From assembly GCA_027623325.1 (NCBI GenBank), contig JAQBXY010000002.1, forward strand, positions 124,001-188,000: a stretch of DNA of 64,000 bases, read 5' to 3'. Positions 51,089-61,445 of the stretch are shown here, piece by piece. Made by a program: the position numbers and the translations under genes. Source of the stretch: Gemmatimonadota bacterium (GTDB lineage: Bacteria > Gemmatimonadota > Gemmatimonadetes > Longimicrobiales > Gaopeijiaceae). Below the pieces are notes generated by a model. The model was not told the DNA's origin. It saw only the letters and a program-made list of their open reading frames with translations, and made no database searches. The stretch's first letter is position 1, and each line of letters starts with the position of its first letter.

Positions 51089-52714
51089 TCAGCCCGAGGC
51101 GTGCTGCTCTCGGAGCTTGGTTTTCTGCACCTTCCCGGTCCCCCCCATGGGAAGGGCGTCGACGAACACCACGTCGTCGGGAAGCTGCCATTTTGCCAAC
51201 GTTCCCGCGAGATACTCGAGGATACTCTCGCGGGATGGCGTCCGATCTGGCTTCGCGACGGCGATCAAGAGAGGGCGCTCACCCCATTTCGCGTCCGGAA
51301 TACCGATGACCGCGGCCATGGCGATGTCGGCGTGACCCATCGCTGCGTTTTCGACATCGATCGAACTGATCCACTCACCCCCGGACTTGATCAGGTCCTT
51401 GGTACGGTCGGTGATCTGCACGTAGAAATGAGGATCGATGGTCGCCACGTCACCCGTCGGGAACCATCCGTCGGCCGTGAGCTTCCGTTCCTCGCTTCGA
51501 TAGTATCCGTCGATGACCCACGCGCCCCGAGCCTGGAGTTCACCGATCGCCACCCCGTCGTGGGGAAGCACCGTGCCGTCCTCCCCGACGATGCGCAGTT
51601 CGATGCCGAAGCTCGGCTGACCCTGCTTGGTCTGGAAGGCGGTTCGTTCGTCCACCGGGAGTCGGCGGTGTTCGGGGCTGAGCGTATTCACCGTTCCCAA
51701 CGGACTCGTCTCCGTGAGCCCCCAGGCGTGTCGGAAATCGACTCCGAACTCACCTTCGAGTGCAGCGATCAATGACCGCGGAGGAGCGGAGCCCCCCATG
51801 AGCACGACGCCGAGGGGGGCTGGCTTGTTCCCATGGGCACGCCAATGCTCTACGAGGCCCAGAAAAACGGACGGGACAGCTGCCGAGTGGGTCGCGGCCT
51901 CCGACTCGAGGAGTTCGGTAACACCCACGGGATCCAGGCGTGGGCCGGGCATGACCAGCTTGGTGCCAGACGCGGCAGCCGCGTAGGGGATGCCCCATGC
52001 GCAGGCATGAAACATGGGGACGATGGGAAGACAGACTGCAGCGGCGTGGAGGTCGAACACGTCATGCATGCAGATGGCCCACGCGTGCAGCACCGTCGAT
52101 CGGTGGTGGTAGAGCACTCCCTTCGGGTTGCCCGTGGTGCCTGAGGTGTAACACAGCGACGCGGCGGTGGTCTCGTCCAGTTGGGGCCACAAGAAATCCT
52201 CGTCGCCGCCCGCGATGAAATCTTCGTACGCGACGGCATTCCGCAGCGACGTCTCCGGCATATGGTCCGAATCGGTGAGGATCACATACCGCTCGATCGT
52301 CGGCAACTTGTCCGCAATCGCTTCGGCAAGTGGGACGAAGGTCAGGTCGAGAAAAAGAACTCGGTCCTCGGCGTGATTGATGATGTAGACGAGTTCAGAA
52401 GGATGAAGCCGCGGATTCAGGGTGTGGCACACCGCGCCCAAACCAGCCACGCCGTAGTAGACCTCGAGGTGTCGGTGGGTATTCCACGCGAGTGTAGCGA
52501 TGCGATCGCCCCTCGCGATGCCACCGTCCTCGAGCTTGCTGGCCAGCGACTTCGATCGCCGTCGAACCTCTCCCCAGTTCGAACGGTGGATCGGGCCTTC
52601 GACCGTTCTCGTGACGACTTCACGATTCGGGTGCACGCGGCCCGCGTGTTCGATGAGAGAAGAGATGAGCAGCGGCATCTCCATCATTTGACCGCGCATG
52701 TTTGGACCCGCCAT
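51089..52714 (-). CDS. medium/long-chain acyl-CoA synthetase (AMP-forming)
   Basis: A 541-residue ANL-family ligase: P-loop YTSGTTGNPKGVLYHHRS, GWGLTETSP-type motif as HAWGLTETSPLG, the hinge GWFPTGDVATID and ITDRTKDLIKSGGEWIS, and catalytic lysine in GGTGKVQKTKLRE. It activates a carboxylic (fatty) acid to its CoA ester via an acyl-adenylate. Closest by motif to fatty-acid CoA ligases of the FadD/AlkK kind. GGGGAG precedes ATG 52714. It is convergent with the aspartokinase gene (15 bases). Confidence 0.85.
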   Translation of the reverse strand: MAGPNMRGQMMEMPLLISSLIEHAGRVHPNREVVTRTVEGPIHRSNWGEVRRRSKSLASKLEDGGIARGDRIATLAWNTHRHLEVYYGVAGLGAVCHTLNPRLHPSELVYIINHAEDRVLFLDLTFVPLAEAIADKLPTIERYVILTDSDHMPETSLRNAVAYEDFIAGGDEDFLWPQLDETTAASLCYTSGTTGNPKGVLYHHRSTVLHAWAICMHDVFDLHAAAVCLPIVPMFHACAWGIPYAAAASGTKLVMPGPRLDPVGVTELLESEAATHSAAVPSVFLGLVEHWRAHGNKPAPLGVVLMGGSAPPRSLIAALEGEFGVDFRHAWGLTETSPLGTVNTLSPEHRRLPVDERTAFQTKQGQPSFGIELRIVGEDGTVLPHDGVAIGELQARGAWVIDGYYRSEERKLTADGWFPTGDVATIDPHFYVQITDRTKDLIKSGGEWISSIDVENAAMGHADIAMAAVIGIPDAKWGERPLLIAVAKPDRTPSRESILEYLAGTLAKWQLPDDVVFVDALPMGGTGKVQKTKLREQHASG

Positions 52715-52782
52715 CTCTGACTCCCCTTGTTCCCGAGCTTCCGGCCGTGGTGGGCGAAGCTAGAAGGCCGACGGACTTCCGG

Positions 52783-53256
52783 CTACCGGGTTCGGACCGC
52801 GGTCATCATCAGTTCGATTCGAGCGCCGCGGGCGAGATCCTTAACGGCCAGCGCGGCCCGTACCGGGAGCGGTTCGGTGGTGAAATACTCTCGATACATC
52901 TGATTGAGACGTTGGTAATCGTTCATGTCTGCGAGGTAGACGACGACCTGGACCACGTCCGAGAGCTCCATCCCGGCTGCGGACAGCACGCGCTGATAGT
53001 TGCTCATGATCTGGTGGAATTCCGCTTCGAACCCCCCCGTGACGAGCGAGCCGGTTTCGGGGTCTCCGCCCGTGGCGCCCGACAAGTACAGCGTGTTACC
53101 GACGAGGATCGCGGGCGACAGAGGGGCGGGGGACGGCCTGTAGTTTTCCGGAGCGATCACCGTCTTTTCCGGCAACGAGGAGTCCAGGACCGGAGATTCT
53201 GTGGACTCCAGCGTACAGCCAGCCAAGAGGGCGAGAAGAATGACGATAGGACGCAC
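52783..53256 (-). CDS. RidA/YjgF-family lipoprotein
   Basis: A 157-residue RidA-fold protein behind a lipoprotein signal (VRPIVILLALLAGC, lipobox L-A-G-C). RidA landmarks: APLSPAILVGNTLYLSGATG, QIMSNYQRVLSAAGMELSDVVQVVVYL, and PVRAALAVKDLARGARIELMMTAV with the carboxylate-binding arginine present (P-V-R). RidA proteins hydrolyse reactive imines in the cytoplasm; a lipid-anchored form acting in the periplasm is unusual. GTG 53256 has AAGGAG upstream and starts the signal; further upstream frame is unrelated. Confidence 0.82.
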   Translation of the reverse strand: MRPIVILLALLAGCTLESTESPVLDSSLPEKTVIAPENYRPSPAPLSPAILVGNTLYLSGATGGDPETGSLVTGGFEAEFHQIMSNYQRVLSAAGMELSDVVQVVVYLADMNDYQRLNQMYREYFTTEPLPVRAALAVKDLARGARIELMMTAVRTR

Positions 53257-53317
53257 GGAGACTCCTTTTGCAAGGGCGGGGGCACTCAACCGGAGGCCCC
53301 GAGCGCATACTCTCAAG

Positions 53318-53341
53318 CAGACGTTCACGCAGACGTTCACG
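53318..53341. repeat. perfect 12-bp tandem duplication between divergent genes
   Basis: CAGACGTTCACG occurs twice head to tail in the 171-base gap between the RidA lipoprotein and creatininase-family genes. It could be a pair of operator half sites or a chance duplication. Confidence 0.6.
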
Positions 53342-53427
53342 GCTCGCGGCGCGACGGCTACACTTCGCCACGGGGTCGCCCACCTCACCACCGGTGAACC
53401 GGGGCACGAGATTTCGCTGAGGCGCGT

Positions 53428-54183
53428 ATGAGCGACGGGTTGCTACTCGAAGAAATGACCTGGCCCGAAGTGGCCCAGGCGATCGGGGCGGGGCGCACGA
53501 CGGTGGTCGTGGCTGTCGGTGCGATCGAGCAGCATGGCCCTCATCTGCCGCTTCTCGTGGATGCGGCACGGGGCGACCGGTTGGCCGTGGAAGTTGCGAC
53601 CCGCCTTGGTGACGCCTTGGTGGCGCCGACGATCCGGGTGGGTTGTTCGGAACACCACATGGGCTTCCCGGGCACGCTCTCCCTTCGACGAGAAACGCTC
53701 GAGGCGATCTGTTTGGACTATGCCGTGAGCCTCGCGCGCCACGGGTTCAAGCGAATCTGTTTCGTGCCTTCGCACGGCGGAAACTTCGGGCCGCTCGCCG
53801 GTATGCTCGAAGGCCTGCGGGCCGCCGTGGCTCCGGACTGTCGAGTCGACGCATACACCGACCTCCTCGGCTTCATGGACTTCTGGCAGGCCGGTGTGGG
53901 AGGGCACGAGCCCGATCTCGTGGCTCGGGTCGGTGGGCACGCGGACATCGCCGAGACCTCGGAAATGCTCTGCATCCGGCCGGACCTCGTGCGACGGGAG
54001 CGCGCCGAGGAGGGGTATGTCAAAACGTTCGACCAGGAACTCATGGATCGAATCTTCGGTGAGGGTTTCCGGTCGGTGACCCCGAACGGGATTCTCGGAG
54101 ATGCCCGAGGAGCCACCGAGCAGATCGGCGAAGCGTGTATCCGCGCTGCTGCCGATGGGATCGTCGCCGCGTTGCAGGCGTGA
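53428..54183 (+). CDS. creatininase-family metal amidohydrolase
   Basis: A 251-residue creatininase-like protein. Metal site: E34 and H36 in VGAIEQHGPHLPLLVDAARGD with the D of LLVD, S-H-G-G-N in FVPSHGGNFG, and a late glutamate in DIAETSEML. Family members open cyclic amides such as creatinine or 3-amino-5-formamidino intermediates in cofactor pathways (e.g. MftE). Cytoplasmic. Its TGA stop overlaps the GTG start of the glycosyltransferase gene. Confidence 0.83.
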   Translation: MSDGLLLEEMTWPEVAQAIGAGRTTVVVAVGAIEQHGPHLPLLVDAARGDRLAVEVATRLGDALVAPTIRVGCSEHHMGFPGTLSLRRETLEAICLDYAVSLARHGFKRICFVPSHGGNFGPLAGMLEGLRAAVAPDCRVDAYTDLLGFMDFWQAGVGGHEPDLVARVGGHADIAETSEMLCIRPDLVRRERAEEGYVKTFDQELMDRIFGEGFRSVTPNGILGDARGATEQIGEACIRAAADGIVAALQA

Positions 54184-55298
54184 GCGATCCGGTCGACCCG
54201 GCGCGCCTGGCCTCGTTCGTATCGCCGCACGGCTTCGGACACGCCGCCCGCTGCTCCGCGGTCATGGCCGCGGCCCATCGGCAGGGCGGAGTTCACTTCG
54301 ACCTGTTCACCACGGCGCCCCGGTGGTTTTTCGACGAGTCGATCGCGAGGATCTTCCGGTACCACGAAGCCGTGGTCGACGTCGGCTTCCGTCAGCACTC
54401 GGCGCTCGAGGTCGATCTTCCGGCCACGATCGCGGCGCTGCTGGACCACGTACCGCTCGACGAGGGGCTGATCGACGAGCTGGCCGATCGGGTCCGATCG
54501 GCGGGATGTGTCGGCGTGCTCTGCGACATCGCGCCGCTGGGTATCGCCGTAGCGGAGAAGGCAGGGCTGCCCTCCGTGCTCGTCGAGAATTTCAGCTGGC
54601 CCTGGCTGTATGAACCGTACATCTCCGATCGGCCCGAACTCGAGGCGATCGGGGTCGAACTCGATCGCTGGTCTGAGCGAGCGACGGTCCACGTCCAGGC
54701 GCGACCCGTGTGCCATCGGCAGTCCGGCCTCGAACTCGTGGATCCCATCAGTCGCGAGCCTCGACTCGAACGCGCTGATGCGAGACGCGCTCTCGGAGTC
54801 GAAGGCGACGGGCCGGTCGTCGTTCTCACCATGGGTGGATACGGAGAGGAGTTCCCGTTCCTGGACCGGCTCCGCGACGTTCGCGATACGACCTTTGTCG
54901 TAACCGGAATGCCGGCCACCAGCATCGACGGCAACCTGCTCATGTTCGACAATACGACACCGCTCTTCATGCCCGACGTGCTCCGTGCCGCGGATGCGGT
55001 CGTCGCCAAACTCGGGTATGGCACCGTGGCGGAGGTCTGGCGCGAGGGGCTCCCCTTTGGGCACGTCACGCGGCGCGACTTCCGTGAAATGCCACCGCTG
55101 GAACGGTTCGCCGCGGACGAGATGAGTGGCTTCCTGATCGAAGGCGACGCGTTCGCATCAGGCTACTGGGTGGATCGGATCCCGGAACTCCTGGCCAAAC
55201 CCCGACGGCCCCATTCGATGGGGGGTGCCTCGCGGGTCGCTGAAATCCTTCTTGACGTGTCCGGGCTGGCCGATCCGTCGGTCCCTACGGAACCATGA
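54180..55298 (+). CDS. GT-B-fold glycosyltransferase-like protein
   Basis: A 372-residue protein like MurG/UDP-glucuronosyltransferase-type GT-B enzymes. It starts [21 protein letters not shown] (GFGH motif with catalytic-type histidine), has [28 protein letters not shown], and the donor half [12 protein letters not shown]...[26 protein letters not shown], the acidic nucleotide-sugar loop. GTG 54180 overlaps the creatininase stop. Its 3' end overlaps the convergent lactate-permease gene by 14 bases. Acceptor unknown. Confidence 0.75.
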   Translation: MSDPVDPARLASFVSPHGFGHAARCSAVMAAAHRQGGVHFDLFTTAPRWFFDESIARIFRYHEAVVDVGFRQHSALEVDLPATIAALLDHVPLDEGLIDELADRVRSAGCVGVLCDIAPLGIAVAEKAGLPSVLVENFSWPWLYEPYISDRPELEAIGVELDRWSERATVHVQARPVCHRQSGLELVDPISREPRLERADARRALGVEGDGPVVVLTMGGYGEEFPFLDRLRDVRDTTFVVTGMPATSIDGNLLMFDNTTPLFMPDVLRAADAVVAKLGYGTVAEVWREGLPFGHVTRRDFREMPPLERFAADEMSGFLIEGDAFASGYWVDRIPELLAKPRRPHSMGGASRVAEILLDVSGLADPSVPTEP

Positions 55299-56982
55299 GG
55301 GGGTCGGTCACTCCGAGCAGATGCACCGCGATCATGCCAAGGGTTCCGATCACCAGCAGGTAGTAGATCGTCGGCAGGATCGTCATCCGAAGCGTCGAGC
55401 CTTCCTTGCCCAACAGTCCGACCGTCGCGGAAGCGGCCACGACGTTGTGAATGGCGATCATGTTCCCGGCAGCGGCACCGACCGCCTGGAGGGCGACGAT
55501 CATGACGGTGGACATGGCCAGGCGCTCGGCGACGCCGTACTGAAACGCCGCGAACATCAGGTTGCTGACCGTGTTCGAGCCTGCGATGAAGGCCCCGAGC
55601 GCTCCGGTCATCGGTGCGAAGAACGGCCATACCGCGCCCACGTTACCCGCGACCCACTCTGCCATCGCGAGTGGCATCGACAGTAGAGCCGCTCCATTCA
55701 CGTCGGAATTGATGTAGACCCGTACCATGGGCACGGTGAAGACCAGCACGATCCCCGCGCCAGCGAGGACCTGTGTGGACGAACGCATGGCCTCGCCCAG
55801 AGCGCGGCCATCCATCCGGTGCAGGAGCGCGGTGATGAGCACGACGACGAGTAACACGAAGCCCGGCAAATACAGGGGGGTGGTCGTCGCGGTGATCCCG
55901 GAGCCGAGGATGTCGGCCCAGACGAAGTCGACCGTCCTCAGCCAGCGGCCGACGGGAAGTGACGGCAGGCGCGTGAGCACGAGTATTCCGCCGAGAAGCG
56001 CGTAGGGAGCCCACGCCGACAGGGTTGAGATGCCCTTGCCCTCAGGCACGTCGGAGAGCTTGTCCTCGAGTCCGCTCACCCACTCCGAGTTCCACGACTC
56101 GCGCGGTGGAAACTCCCATCGGTCCTTGGGGATCAGCCAACCCCGGCGCGCCACGGTGACTACGATCGCCAGTCCGATGGGCGCTCCCAGCAGCGATGGG
56201 AACTCGGGCCCGAGGAAGGTTCCGAAGAGGACGTAGGGCACGGTGAACGCGAGCCCACCGAAGAGCGCGAACGGGAGGATCGAGAGCCCTTCGGTCCACG
56301 ATCGGTTCGCCCCGAAGAAGCGGGTCAGCATGACGATCATCCACGTCGGCATGAGGACTCCGGCAACGGCATGGAGGAGCACGACCTTGGCGGTCACCGC
56401 CTTCAAGTAGTCGAGCATGCTGAGGTCGGCCGACGCCAGAGCGAGGGCAAAGGCATCGCCACCCAGTCCGCCCTGAACGCCCACGAGCACGGGTGTCCCG
56501 ACGGCGCCGAAGGTCACTGCGGTGCTCTGGATCATCATGCCCAACATCACGGCCGCGGCCGCCGGGAAACCCAATGCGACCAAGAGTGGAGCCGCCACGG
56601 CGGCCGGTGTACCGAAGCCGGCCGCGCCTTCGATGAACGAACCGAACAGCCAGGCCACGATGACGACCTGCACCCTGCGATCGTCACTGATGCCGTTGAA
56701 GGAGCGTCGGATGGCGGCTACGCCACCCGACCGCTCGAGCGTGTGGAGGAGTAGGATCGCTCCGAAGATGATGAAGAGCAGGTCGAACGTCAGGAAGAGT
56801 CCCTGGATCGACGCTGCGGCGACCCGCGAAAGCGTCATCTGCCACGCCGCCATCGCGACGAGAACAGCAGCGAGATACGCGGCTGGCATCGCGTGTTTGG
56901 CGGGGACCCGGAATCCGACGAGCAGCACCCCACCGAGGGCGATCGGAAACAGGGCCAGCGCGGCTTGAAGGCCGAGGGTCAT
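55285..56982 (-). CDS. L-lactate permease family (LctP) transporter
   Basis: A 565-residue carrier with about 13 hydrophobic segments. LctP landmarks are [51 protein letters not shown] near residue 160, and [31 protein letters not shown] late. It imports lactate or glycolate with protons. ATG 56982 is chosen for the first helix. A lactate-type dehydrogenase exists at 8782-10014 but is far away and periplasmic, so no functional link is proven. Followed upstream by DUF2461 and pdxH genes on the same strand. Confidence 0.85.
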   Translation of the reverse strand: MTLGLQAALALFPIALGGVLLVGFRVPAKHAMPAAYLAAVLVAMAAWQMTLSRVAAASIQGLFLTFDLLFIIFGAILLLHTLERSGGVAAIRRSFNGISDDRRVQVVIVAWLFGSFIEGAAGFGTPAAVAAPLLVALGFPAAAAVMLGMMIQSTAVTFGAVGTPVLVGVQGGLGGDAFALALASADLSMLDYLKAVTAKVVLLHAVAGVLMPTWMIVMLTRFFGANRSWTEGLSILPFALFGGLAFTVPYVLFGTFLGPEFPSLLGAPIGLAIVVTVARRGWLIPKDRWEFPPRESWNSEWVSGLEDKLSDVPEGKGISTLSAWAPYALLGGILVLTRLPSLPVGRWLRTVDFVWADILGSGITATTTPLYLPGFVLLVVVLITALLHRMDGRALGEAMRSSTQVLAGAGIVLVFTVPMVRVYINSDVNGAALLSMPLAMAEWVAGNVGAVWPFFAPMTGALGAFIAGSNTVSNLMFAAFQYGVAERLAMSTVMIVALQAVGAAAGNMIAIHNVVAASATVGLLGKEGSTLRMTILPTIYYLLVIGTLGMIAVHLLGVTDPLMVP

Positions 56983-56998
56983 GGGGCGGGGTTCGAGG

Positions 56999-57676
56999 TC
57001 AGAAGGGCACGGACAGCGAATCACAGAGGAAGCGCATAAAGGGCAGTCCCGCCCGGTAGGTCTTGGCCAGGTCGGCGGGGAGTGAGGGGCTCGTCGCGAA
57101 CTTCTCGCTCACCCTTTTGACTCCGATGAAGTCCTTGCGCTTGAGGTCGTCGATCATCGGATGCTCCGGATCGAAGCCTTTCGGTGGTCGCTTGAGGCTC
57201 TCACCCTCGAGGGCGAACGCTTCGGTGAATTTCTTGGCCCGTGAGGTGCGTTTCCACGACGTGGGGTCTTCCGCGATGTGCTCTCGGATGTGCCGCAGTG
57301 CCTGCGCGTCGGGGTGCCAGATGCCGAGCGCGACGAAGACCTCACCGGGAGCGATGTGCAGGTAGAACCCGGGGGCGTGGGCATCCTCCGATTGTTCGTG
57401 TCGGAAGTGGATCCCTGCCGACGTCTTGTACGGAGTCTTGTCCTTCGAGAAGCGCGTGTCGCGATGGATCCGAAAGAGGGACCGAGGCGTCGCCATGAAA
57501 TGGGGACTCAACGAATTCAGTTCCTTCCCGAAGTCCTCGATCAACCGCAACGCCGGGGTCTTCAGATCGTCCTCGTACCGGGACTTGTTGGCGGCGAACC
57601 AGCTTCGGTCGTTGTTGGCCTTCAGGTCCTCGAGAAAGCGGAAAGTCGACTTCGTGAAGAATGGGGTCCCCGCCAA
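56999..57676 (-). CDS. DUF2461-family protein
   Basis: A 225-residue cytoplasmic protein. [44 protein letters not shown] and [23 protein letters not shown] are the recognisable DUF2461 (TIGR02453) signatures, with [21 protein letters not shown]. Function unknown across the family. The start is TTG, supported by AAGGAGGAG just upstream. It lies 12 bases after the pdxH stop. Confidence 0.85.
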   Translation of the reverse strand: MAGTPFFTKSTFRFLEDLKANNDRSWFAANKSRYEDDLKTPALRLIEDFGKELNSLSPHFMATPRSLFRIHRDTRFSKDKTPYKTSAGIHFRHEQSEDAHAPGFYLHIAPGEVFVALGIWHPDAQALRHIREHIAEDPTSWKRTSRAKKFTEAFALEGESLKRPPKGFDPEHPMIDDLKRKDFIGVKRVSEKFATSPSLPADLAKTYRAGLPFMRFLCDSLSVPF

Positions 57677-57688
57677 TGCTCCTCCTTG

Positions 57689-58342
57689 TTAGGGGTACAG
57701 CTTGTGCGTCGCCCAGCCGGAGCCGGTCTTCGTGAAGACGAGCCGATCGTGGAGGCGGTCCGCACGCCCCTGCCAGAACTCGATGGTCGTCGGGGCGATT
57801 CGGTATCCGCCCCAGAACGGAGGCAGCGGGATCTCGTCGTGAGCGAAACGCTCGTCGATCTCCTCGAGGCGCGCCTCCAACTCCCGACGCTCGGAAAGCG
57901 GCTGACTCTGCTTCGAGGCCCAGGCACCCAGGCGACTTCCTCGCGGACGTGTCGAGAAGTACTCAGAGCTCTCTTCGTCGCCGACCCGGGTAACCGTCCC
58001 GGTCACCCGCACCTGACGCTGATGAACCGCCCAATGGAAACAAAGCGCCGCGTTCGGGTTGGCCTCAAGCTCACCGGCTTTGCGACTCCCGTAGTTGGTG
58101 AAAAAAACGAAGCCGTGCGCGTCCACGTCCTTGAGGAGCACCATCCGTACCGAGGGGACCCCCTCCGCGGTCGCCGTCGCGAGCGCGGTCGACTCGGGAA
58201 GGAGGATGCCCGACTCGCGTGCCGCTTCGAACCAGCTACGGAAGAGATCGATGGGATCGGCGTCCGCCGTGGCTTCCGGCATGCCCGCGACCACACCCTG
58301 ACCCAGGGTCATGACCGTCTTTATGGAGGACTTGATGGACAT
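57689..58342 (-). CDS. pdxH: pyridoxamine 5'-phosphate oxidase
   Basis: A 217-residue FMN enzyme making pyridoxal 5'-phosphate from pyridoxine or pyridoxamine phosphate. Signature regions: TAEGVPSVRMVLLKDVDAHGFVFFTNYGSRKAGEL, CFHWAVHQRQVRVTG, YFSTRPRGSRLGAWASKQS, PPFWGGYRIAPTTIEFWQGRADRLHDR. The start is uncertain (ATG 58342 used; ATG codons ten and twenty residues further in are alternatives). Vitamin B6 supply fits the PLP enzymes of the window only loosely. Confidence 0.88.
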   Translation of the reverse strand: MSIKSSIKTVMTLGQGVVAGMPEATADADPIDLFRSWFEAARESGILLPESTALATATAEGVPSVRMVLLKDVDAHGFVFFTNYGSRKAGELEANPNAALCFHWAVHQRQVRVTGTVTRVGDEESSEYFSTRPRGSRLGAWASKQSQPLSERRELEARLEEIDERFAHDEIPLPPFWGGYRIAPTTIEFWQGRADRLHDRLVFTKTGSGWATHKLYP

Positions 58343-58487
58343 TACCGCATGCTCGGAGTCGGTGGGTATGTGCCAGGTCGGAAGGTGCGCGGATGCGGCG
58401 GCCGTCACAAGGTCGGGAACGTGGCGGCGCCTCGGCCGCGTCGGGTGTTGACCCGGGGCCACCGCGTCGTCAGGTTTCTATACGAGA

Positions 58488-58505
58488 ACCCCCCCCAGGG
58501 GGGTA
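58488..58505. promoter_or_regulatory. CsoR-type copper operator
   Basis: ACCCCCCCCAGGGGGGTA is a G/C-run inverted repeat with A/T ends, the form of CsoR operators (TACCCC...GGGGTA). It lies 24 bases upstream of the csoR start, fitting autoregulation of the copper operon. Confidence 0.65.
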
Positions 58506-58529
58506 GGGAGTGACAACAGGAGAACCACG

Positions 58530-58808
58530 ATGGGCCACCAGGGCACGGACGATGTCGTGCGGCGACTCAAGAGCGTCGAAGGCCACGTTCGTGGCGTCCA
58601 GCGCATGGTGGAGGAGGGCGTCTACTGCATTGACGTCGTCAATCAGATCGTGGCAATTCAGAGAGCGCTGAAGAAAGTCAGCAGCCTGGTCCTCGACGAC
58701 CACCTGCACTCGTGTGTCACCGACGCGATGCGGGGCCCGGACGCCGCTGCCAGAGAGAGAGTACTCGGTGAATTGATGGACGTATTCGAAGCGACCGCGA
58801 AGGTCTGA
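58530..58808 (+). CDS. csoR: CsoR-type copper-sensing repressor
   Basis: A 92-residue DUF156 helical repressor. The Cu(I) ligands C33, H58 and C62 (VYCIDV; DDHLHSCV) keep the Cys-25-His-4-Cys spacing of CsoR. RRLKSVEGHVRGVQRMVEEG is the conserved DNA-contact helix. Copper binding should release it from the operator just upstream. It heads csoR-copZ-copA, with ACAGGAG before the ATG. Confidence 0.9.
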   Translation: MGHQGTDDVVRRLKSVEGHVRGVQRMVEEGVYCIDVVNQIVAIQRALKKVSSLVLDDHLHSCVTDAMRGPDAAARERVLGELMDVFEATAKV

Positions 58809-58819
58809 GGAGAGAGAGC

Positions 58820-59029
58820 ATGATGACGAAGACTGTGAACGTACCTGCGATCAGTTGTGGACACTGTGTCGGCACCATCGAGCGTGAGGTCGGCGATCTC
58901 GACGGAGTGACTACGGTGAAGGCCGAGCAGCAGAACCGGAACGTGACGGTTTCCTGGGATCCAGAGACCACCGACTGGGTCGTGATCGAGACGTTGATGC
59001 GTGAGATCAACTATCCACCGGCTGAGTAG
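58820..59029 (+). CDS. copZ: CopZ-like copper chaperone
   Basis: A 69-residue heavy-metal-associated domain. The metal site reads I-S-C13-G-H-C16 (usual M-x-C-x-x-C with the methionine replaced by isoleucine-serine; the internal histidine is seen in several CopZ proteins). It hands Cu(I) to the ATPase encoded nine bases downstream. Confidence 0.88.
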   Translation: MMTKTVNVPAISCGHCVGTIEREVGDLDGVTTVKAEQQNRNVTVSWDPETTDWVVIETLMREINYPPAE

Positions 59030-59038
59030 GCTGGAGTC

Positions 59039-61303
59039 ATGCCGATGGTGACCTCTACGGGATCGGCGGAAGCGGTCCTGCCCATTACGGGCATGACGTG
59101 TGCTAACTGTGTCGCCACGGTCGAGCGCACGCTTCGAAAGACCGAGGGTGTCGAAGAGGTTACGGTGAACTATGCGTCGGAACGTGCGTTCGTACGCTTC
59201 GACCCAGAAGTCGTCGACATCGAGAGGATGGCGGTGGCCGTGGAGCGCGCAGGGTACGGAGTGGTCGTGGCAGAAGGGGGGGACGTCGAACAGGCTGAGA
59301 CGATCGCCCGGGAGGCTGAGGCGGCGAAGCAGGCTCGGATGTTCTGGACGGGAGTCGCGTTCGCGGGACCCCTCTTCGCGTTGAGCATGGCGAGAGACTT
59401 CGGACTCCTCGGGATGTGGGCCCATGCGCCGTGGGTGAACTGGCTCATGTTCGGCCTCGCGACGCCCGTCCAGTTCTACGTCGGATGGGACTACTACACC
59501 GGCGGGTGGAAGGCCCTCCGAAACGGCGCGGCCAACATGGACGTGCTTGTGGCCTTGGGATCTTCGGTCGCGTACGGATATTCGGTGGTGACGGCGGCAG
59601 CGTTGTCGCTGGGCAGCGTTGCCGCCGGTGAGCACGTGTATTTCGAGACCGCTGCCCTGATCATCACGCTCATCAAGCTGGGCAAACTCCTCGAGGTCCG
59701 TGGGAAGGGTGAGACGGGGACGGCGATCAAGGAGCTGTTGGGGCTCCGCCCGGCAACCGCGCGAGTGATCCGGGACGGGGAAGAGGTCGAGGTACCGATC
59801 GAGCGGGTCACGGTCGGCGATGTCCTCCTCGTTCGGCCCGGTGATCGGGTGCCGGTCGACGGCATCATCATGGATGGCCGCTCCGCCGTCGACGAGAGCA
59901 TGCTGACGGGGGAGAGCCTGCCATCGGAAAAGAAGGAAGGGGATACCGTCGTCGGCGCCACCGTCAACAAGACGGGAGCGTTCCGCATGAGGGCGACGCA
60001 CGTGGGGGCCGACACGGCGCTCGCGCACGTCGTGCGGATGGTTCGGGAGGCCCAAGGCAGTAAAGCACCCATTCAACGACTCGCCGATCGAGTGGCCTCT
60101 GTGTTCGTCCCGGTAGTGGTCGTCCTCGCGATCGCGACGTTTCTCGTGTGGTGGCTGATCGTAGGCGCCGGTGTAGCGCCAGCGCTCATTCGGCTCGTTG
60201 CCGTCCTCGTCATCGCGTGCCCGTGTGCCCTCGGTCTGGCGACTCCGACGGCCGTCATGGCGGGCACGGGGCGCGGGGCACGAATGGGGATCCTCTTCCG
60301 GTCCTCCGAGGCGCTCGAGAGGATGCGCGGCCTCGAAGTGATCGCGATCGACAAGACGGGGACACTGACGAAGGGTGAGCCCGCGGTCCTCGACATCGTG
60401 GTGTTCAGTGGCGAAGAGGACGACATGCTTCGAATGGCTGCCGGGGCCGAGGTCCGCAGTGAACACCCCCTTGCTCAGGCGGTAGTAACGGCCGCGCGAG
60501 CACGAGGTCTCTCGCTCCCTGAGCCGGCCGAGTTCGAGGCGATTCCCGGTCGTGGCGTGGACGCCATCATCGAGGGCCGCAGGGTCCTTGTCGGCACGTC
60601 GGCGCTCATGGCGTCGGCGGACGTCGATGTCGCGTCGCGCGAGTCTGACGCGGATCGCATCGAGGGAGAAGCCCGTACTGCAATCTGGGTCGCTGTGGAC
60701 GGGGCGGTGATCGGCTTGTTCGGCGTGGCGGACGAGGTGAAGGAGGGGTCAGCCGCCGCGGTGTCCGCGCTTCGCCGCGTGGGACTTCGCGTGGTCATGC
60801 TGACCGGCGACAACGAGCGCGTGGCGAAGAGTATCGCCGCGCAGGTGGGCATCGAGGAGATACGGGCCGGTGTGCTGCCAGGTCAGAAGGCCGATGTGAT
60901 CCGCGAACTCCAAGTAGGATCAGGGGCCACCGTCGCGATGGTCGGCGATGGCATCAACGATGCGCCGGCTCTCGCGCAGGCGGACGTCGGCATCGCGATC
61001 GGGACGGGTACCGACGTAGCCTTGGAAACCGCGGACGTAGTGCTCATGCGGGGTGACCTCAGGTCCGTTCCCGAGGCGCTCGCGCTGAGCCGACGTACCA
61101 TGACGACGATCGAGCAGAACCTCTTTTGGGCCTTCTTCTACAACATCGTCCTGATTCCCGTGGCGGCCGGCGCACTCTATTCGCTGACATTCCTTCCGAT
61201 GATGCTGCGCCAACTCCATCCCATCCTGGCGGCCGTGGCGATGGCGCTCAGCTCCGTGACCGTCGTGCTCAATAGCCTTCGCCTACGAAAGATGACGCTC
61301 TAG
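59039..61303 (+). CDS. copA: copper-exporting P1B-type ATPase
   Basis: A 754-residue P-type ATPase with one N-terminal metal-binding domain (GMTC21ANC24), eight membrane helices, the actuator motif TGES, the intramembrane Cu site C394-P-C396 in [13 protein letters not shown], the phosphorylated D438 in [10 protein letters not shown], and the TGD and [10 protein letters not shown] hinge motifs. It pumps Cu(I) out of the cytoplasm. Part of the csoR operon. Confidence 0.93.
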   Translation: MPMVTSTGSAEAVLPITGMTCANCVATVERTLRKTEGVEEVTVNYASERAFVRFDPEVVDIERMAVAVERAGYGVVVAEGGDVEQAETIAREAEAAKQARMFWTGVAFAGPLFALSMARDFGLLGMWAHAPWVNWLMFGLATPVQFYVGWDYYTGGWKALRNGAANMDVLVALGSSVAYGYSVVTAAALSLGSVAAGEHVYFETAALIITLIKLGKLLEVRGKGETGTAIKELLGLRPATARVIRDGEEVEVPIERVTVGDVLLVRPGDRVPVDGIIMDGRSAVDESMLTGESLPSEKKEGDTVVGATVNKTGAFRMRATHVGADTALAHVVRMVREAQGSKAPIQRLADRVASVFVPVVVVLAIATFLVWWLIVGAGVAPALIRLVAVLVIACPCALGLATPTAVMAGTGRGARMGILFRSSEALERMRGLEVIAIDKTGTLTKGEPAVLDIVVFSGEEDDMLRMAAGAEVRSEHPLAQAVVTAARARGLSLPEPAEFEAIPGRGVDAIIEGRRVLVGTSALMASADVDVASRESDADRIEGEARTAIWVAVDGAVIGLFGVADEVKEGSAAAVSALRRVGLRVVMLTGDNERVAKSIAAQVGIEEIRAGVLPGQKADVIRELQVGSGATVAMVGDGINDAPALAQADVGIAIGTGTDVALETADVVLMRGDLRSVPEALALSRRTMTTIEQNLFWAFFYNIVLIPVAAGALYSLTFLPMMLRQLHPILAAVAMALSSVTVVLNSLRLRKMTL

Positions 61304-61337
61304 AAACCCCGACTGCGACGAAGCCGTAGGAAACAGC

Positions 61338-61400
61338 ATGATCACAATTCTGAAGAGAATCGTACAAGTCGTTCTCAGCTGGATCCGGGGCAGGCTCTAG
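61338..61400 (+). CDS. possible 20-residue amphipathic cationic peptide
   Basis: ATG 61338 to TAG 61398-61400 encodes 20 residues: MITILKRIVQ then VVLSWIRGRL. An AGGAAACAGC ribosome site sits at the ideal distance. On a helical wheel the Ile/Val/Leu/Trp residues would face one side and Lys/Arg the other, as in small membrane-associated peptides. It lies 34 bases after copA, in the same direction, and could be its last gene. No homologue known to me; chance is possible for so short a frame. Confidence 0.4.
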   Translation: MITILKRIVQVVLSWIRGRL

Positions 61401-61445
61401 TACGGGCCGCTCGGCCTGCTCGGTCGGCTGAACCCCCTCCGCGTG

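Noticed and set aside
58488-58505. C-run/G-run palindrome as a terminator
   Set aside because: It lies just upstream of csoR, has almost no loop and no T-run, and matches a CsoR operator better.
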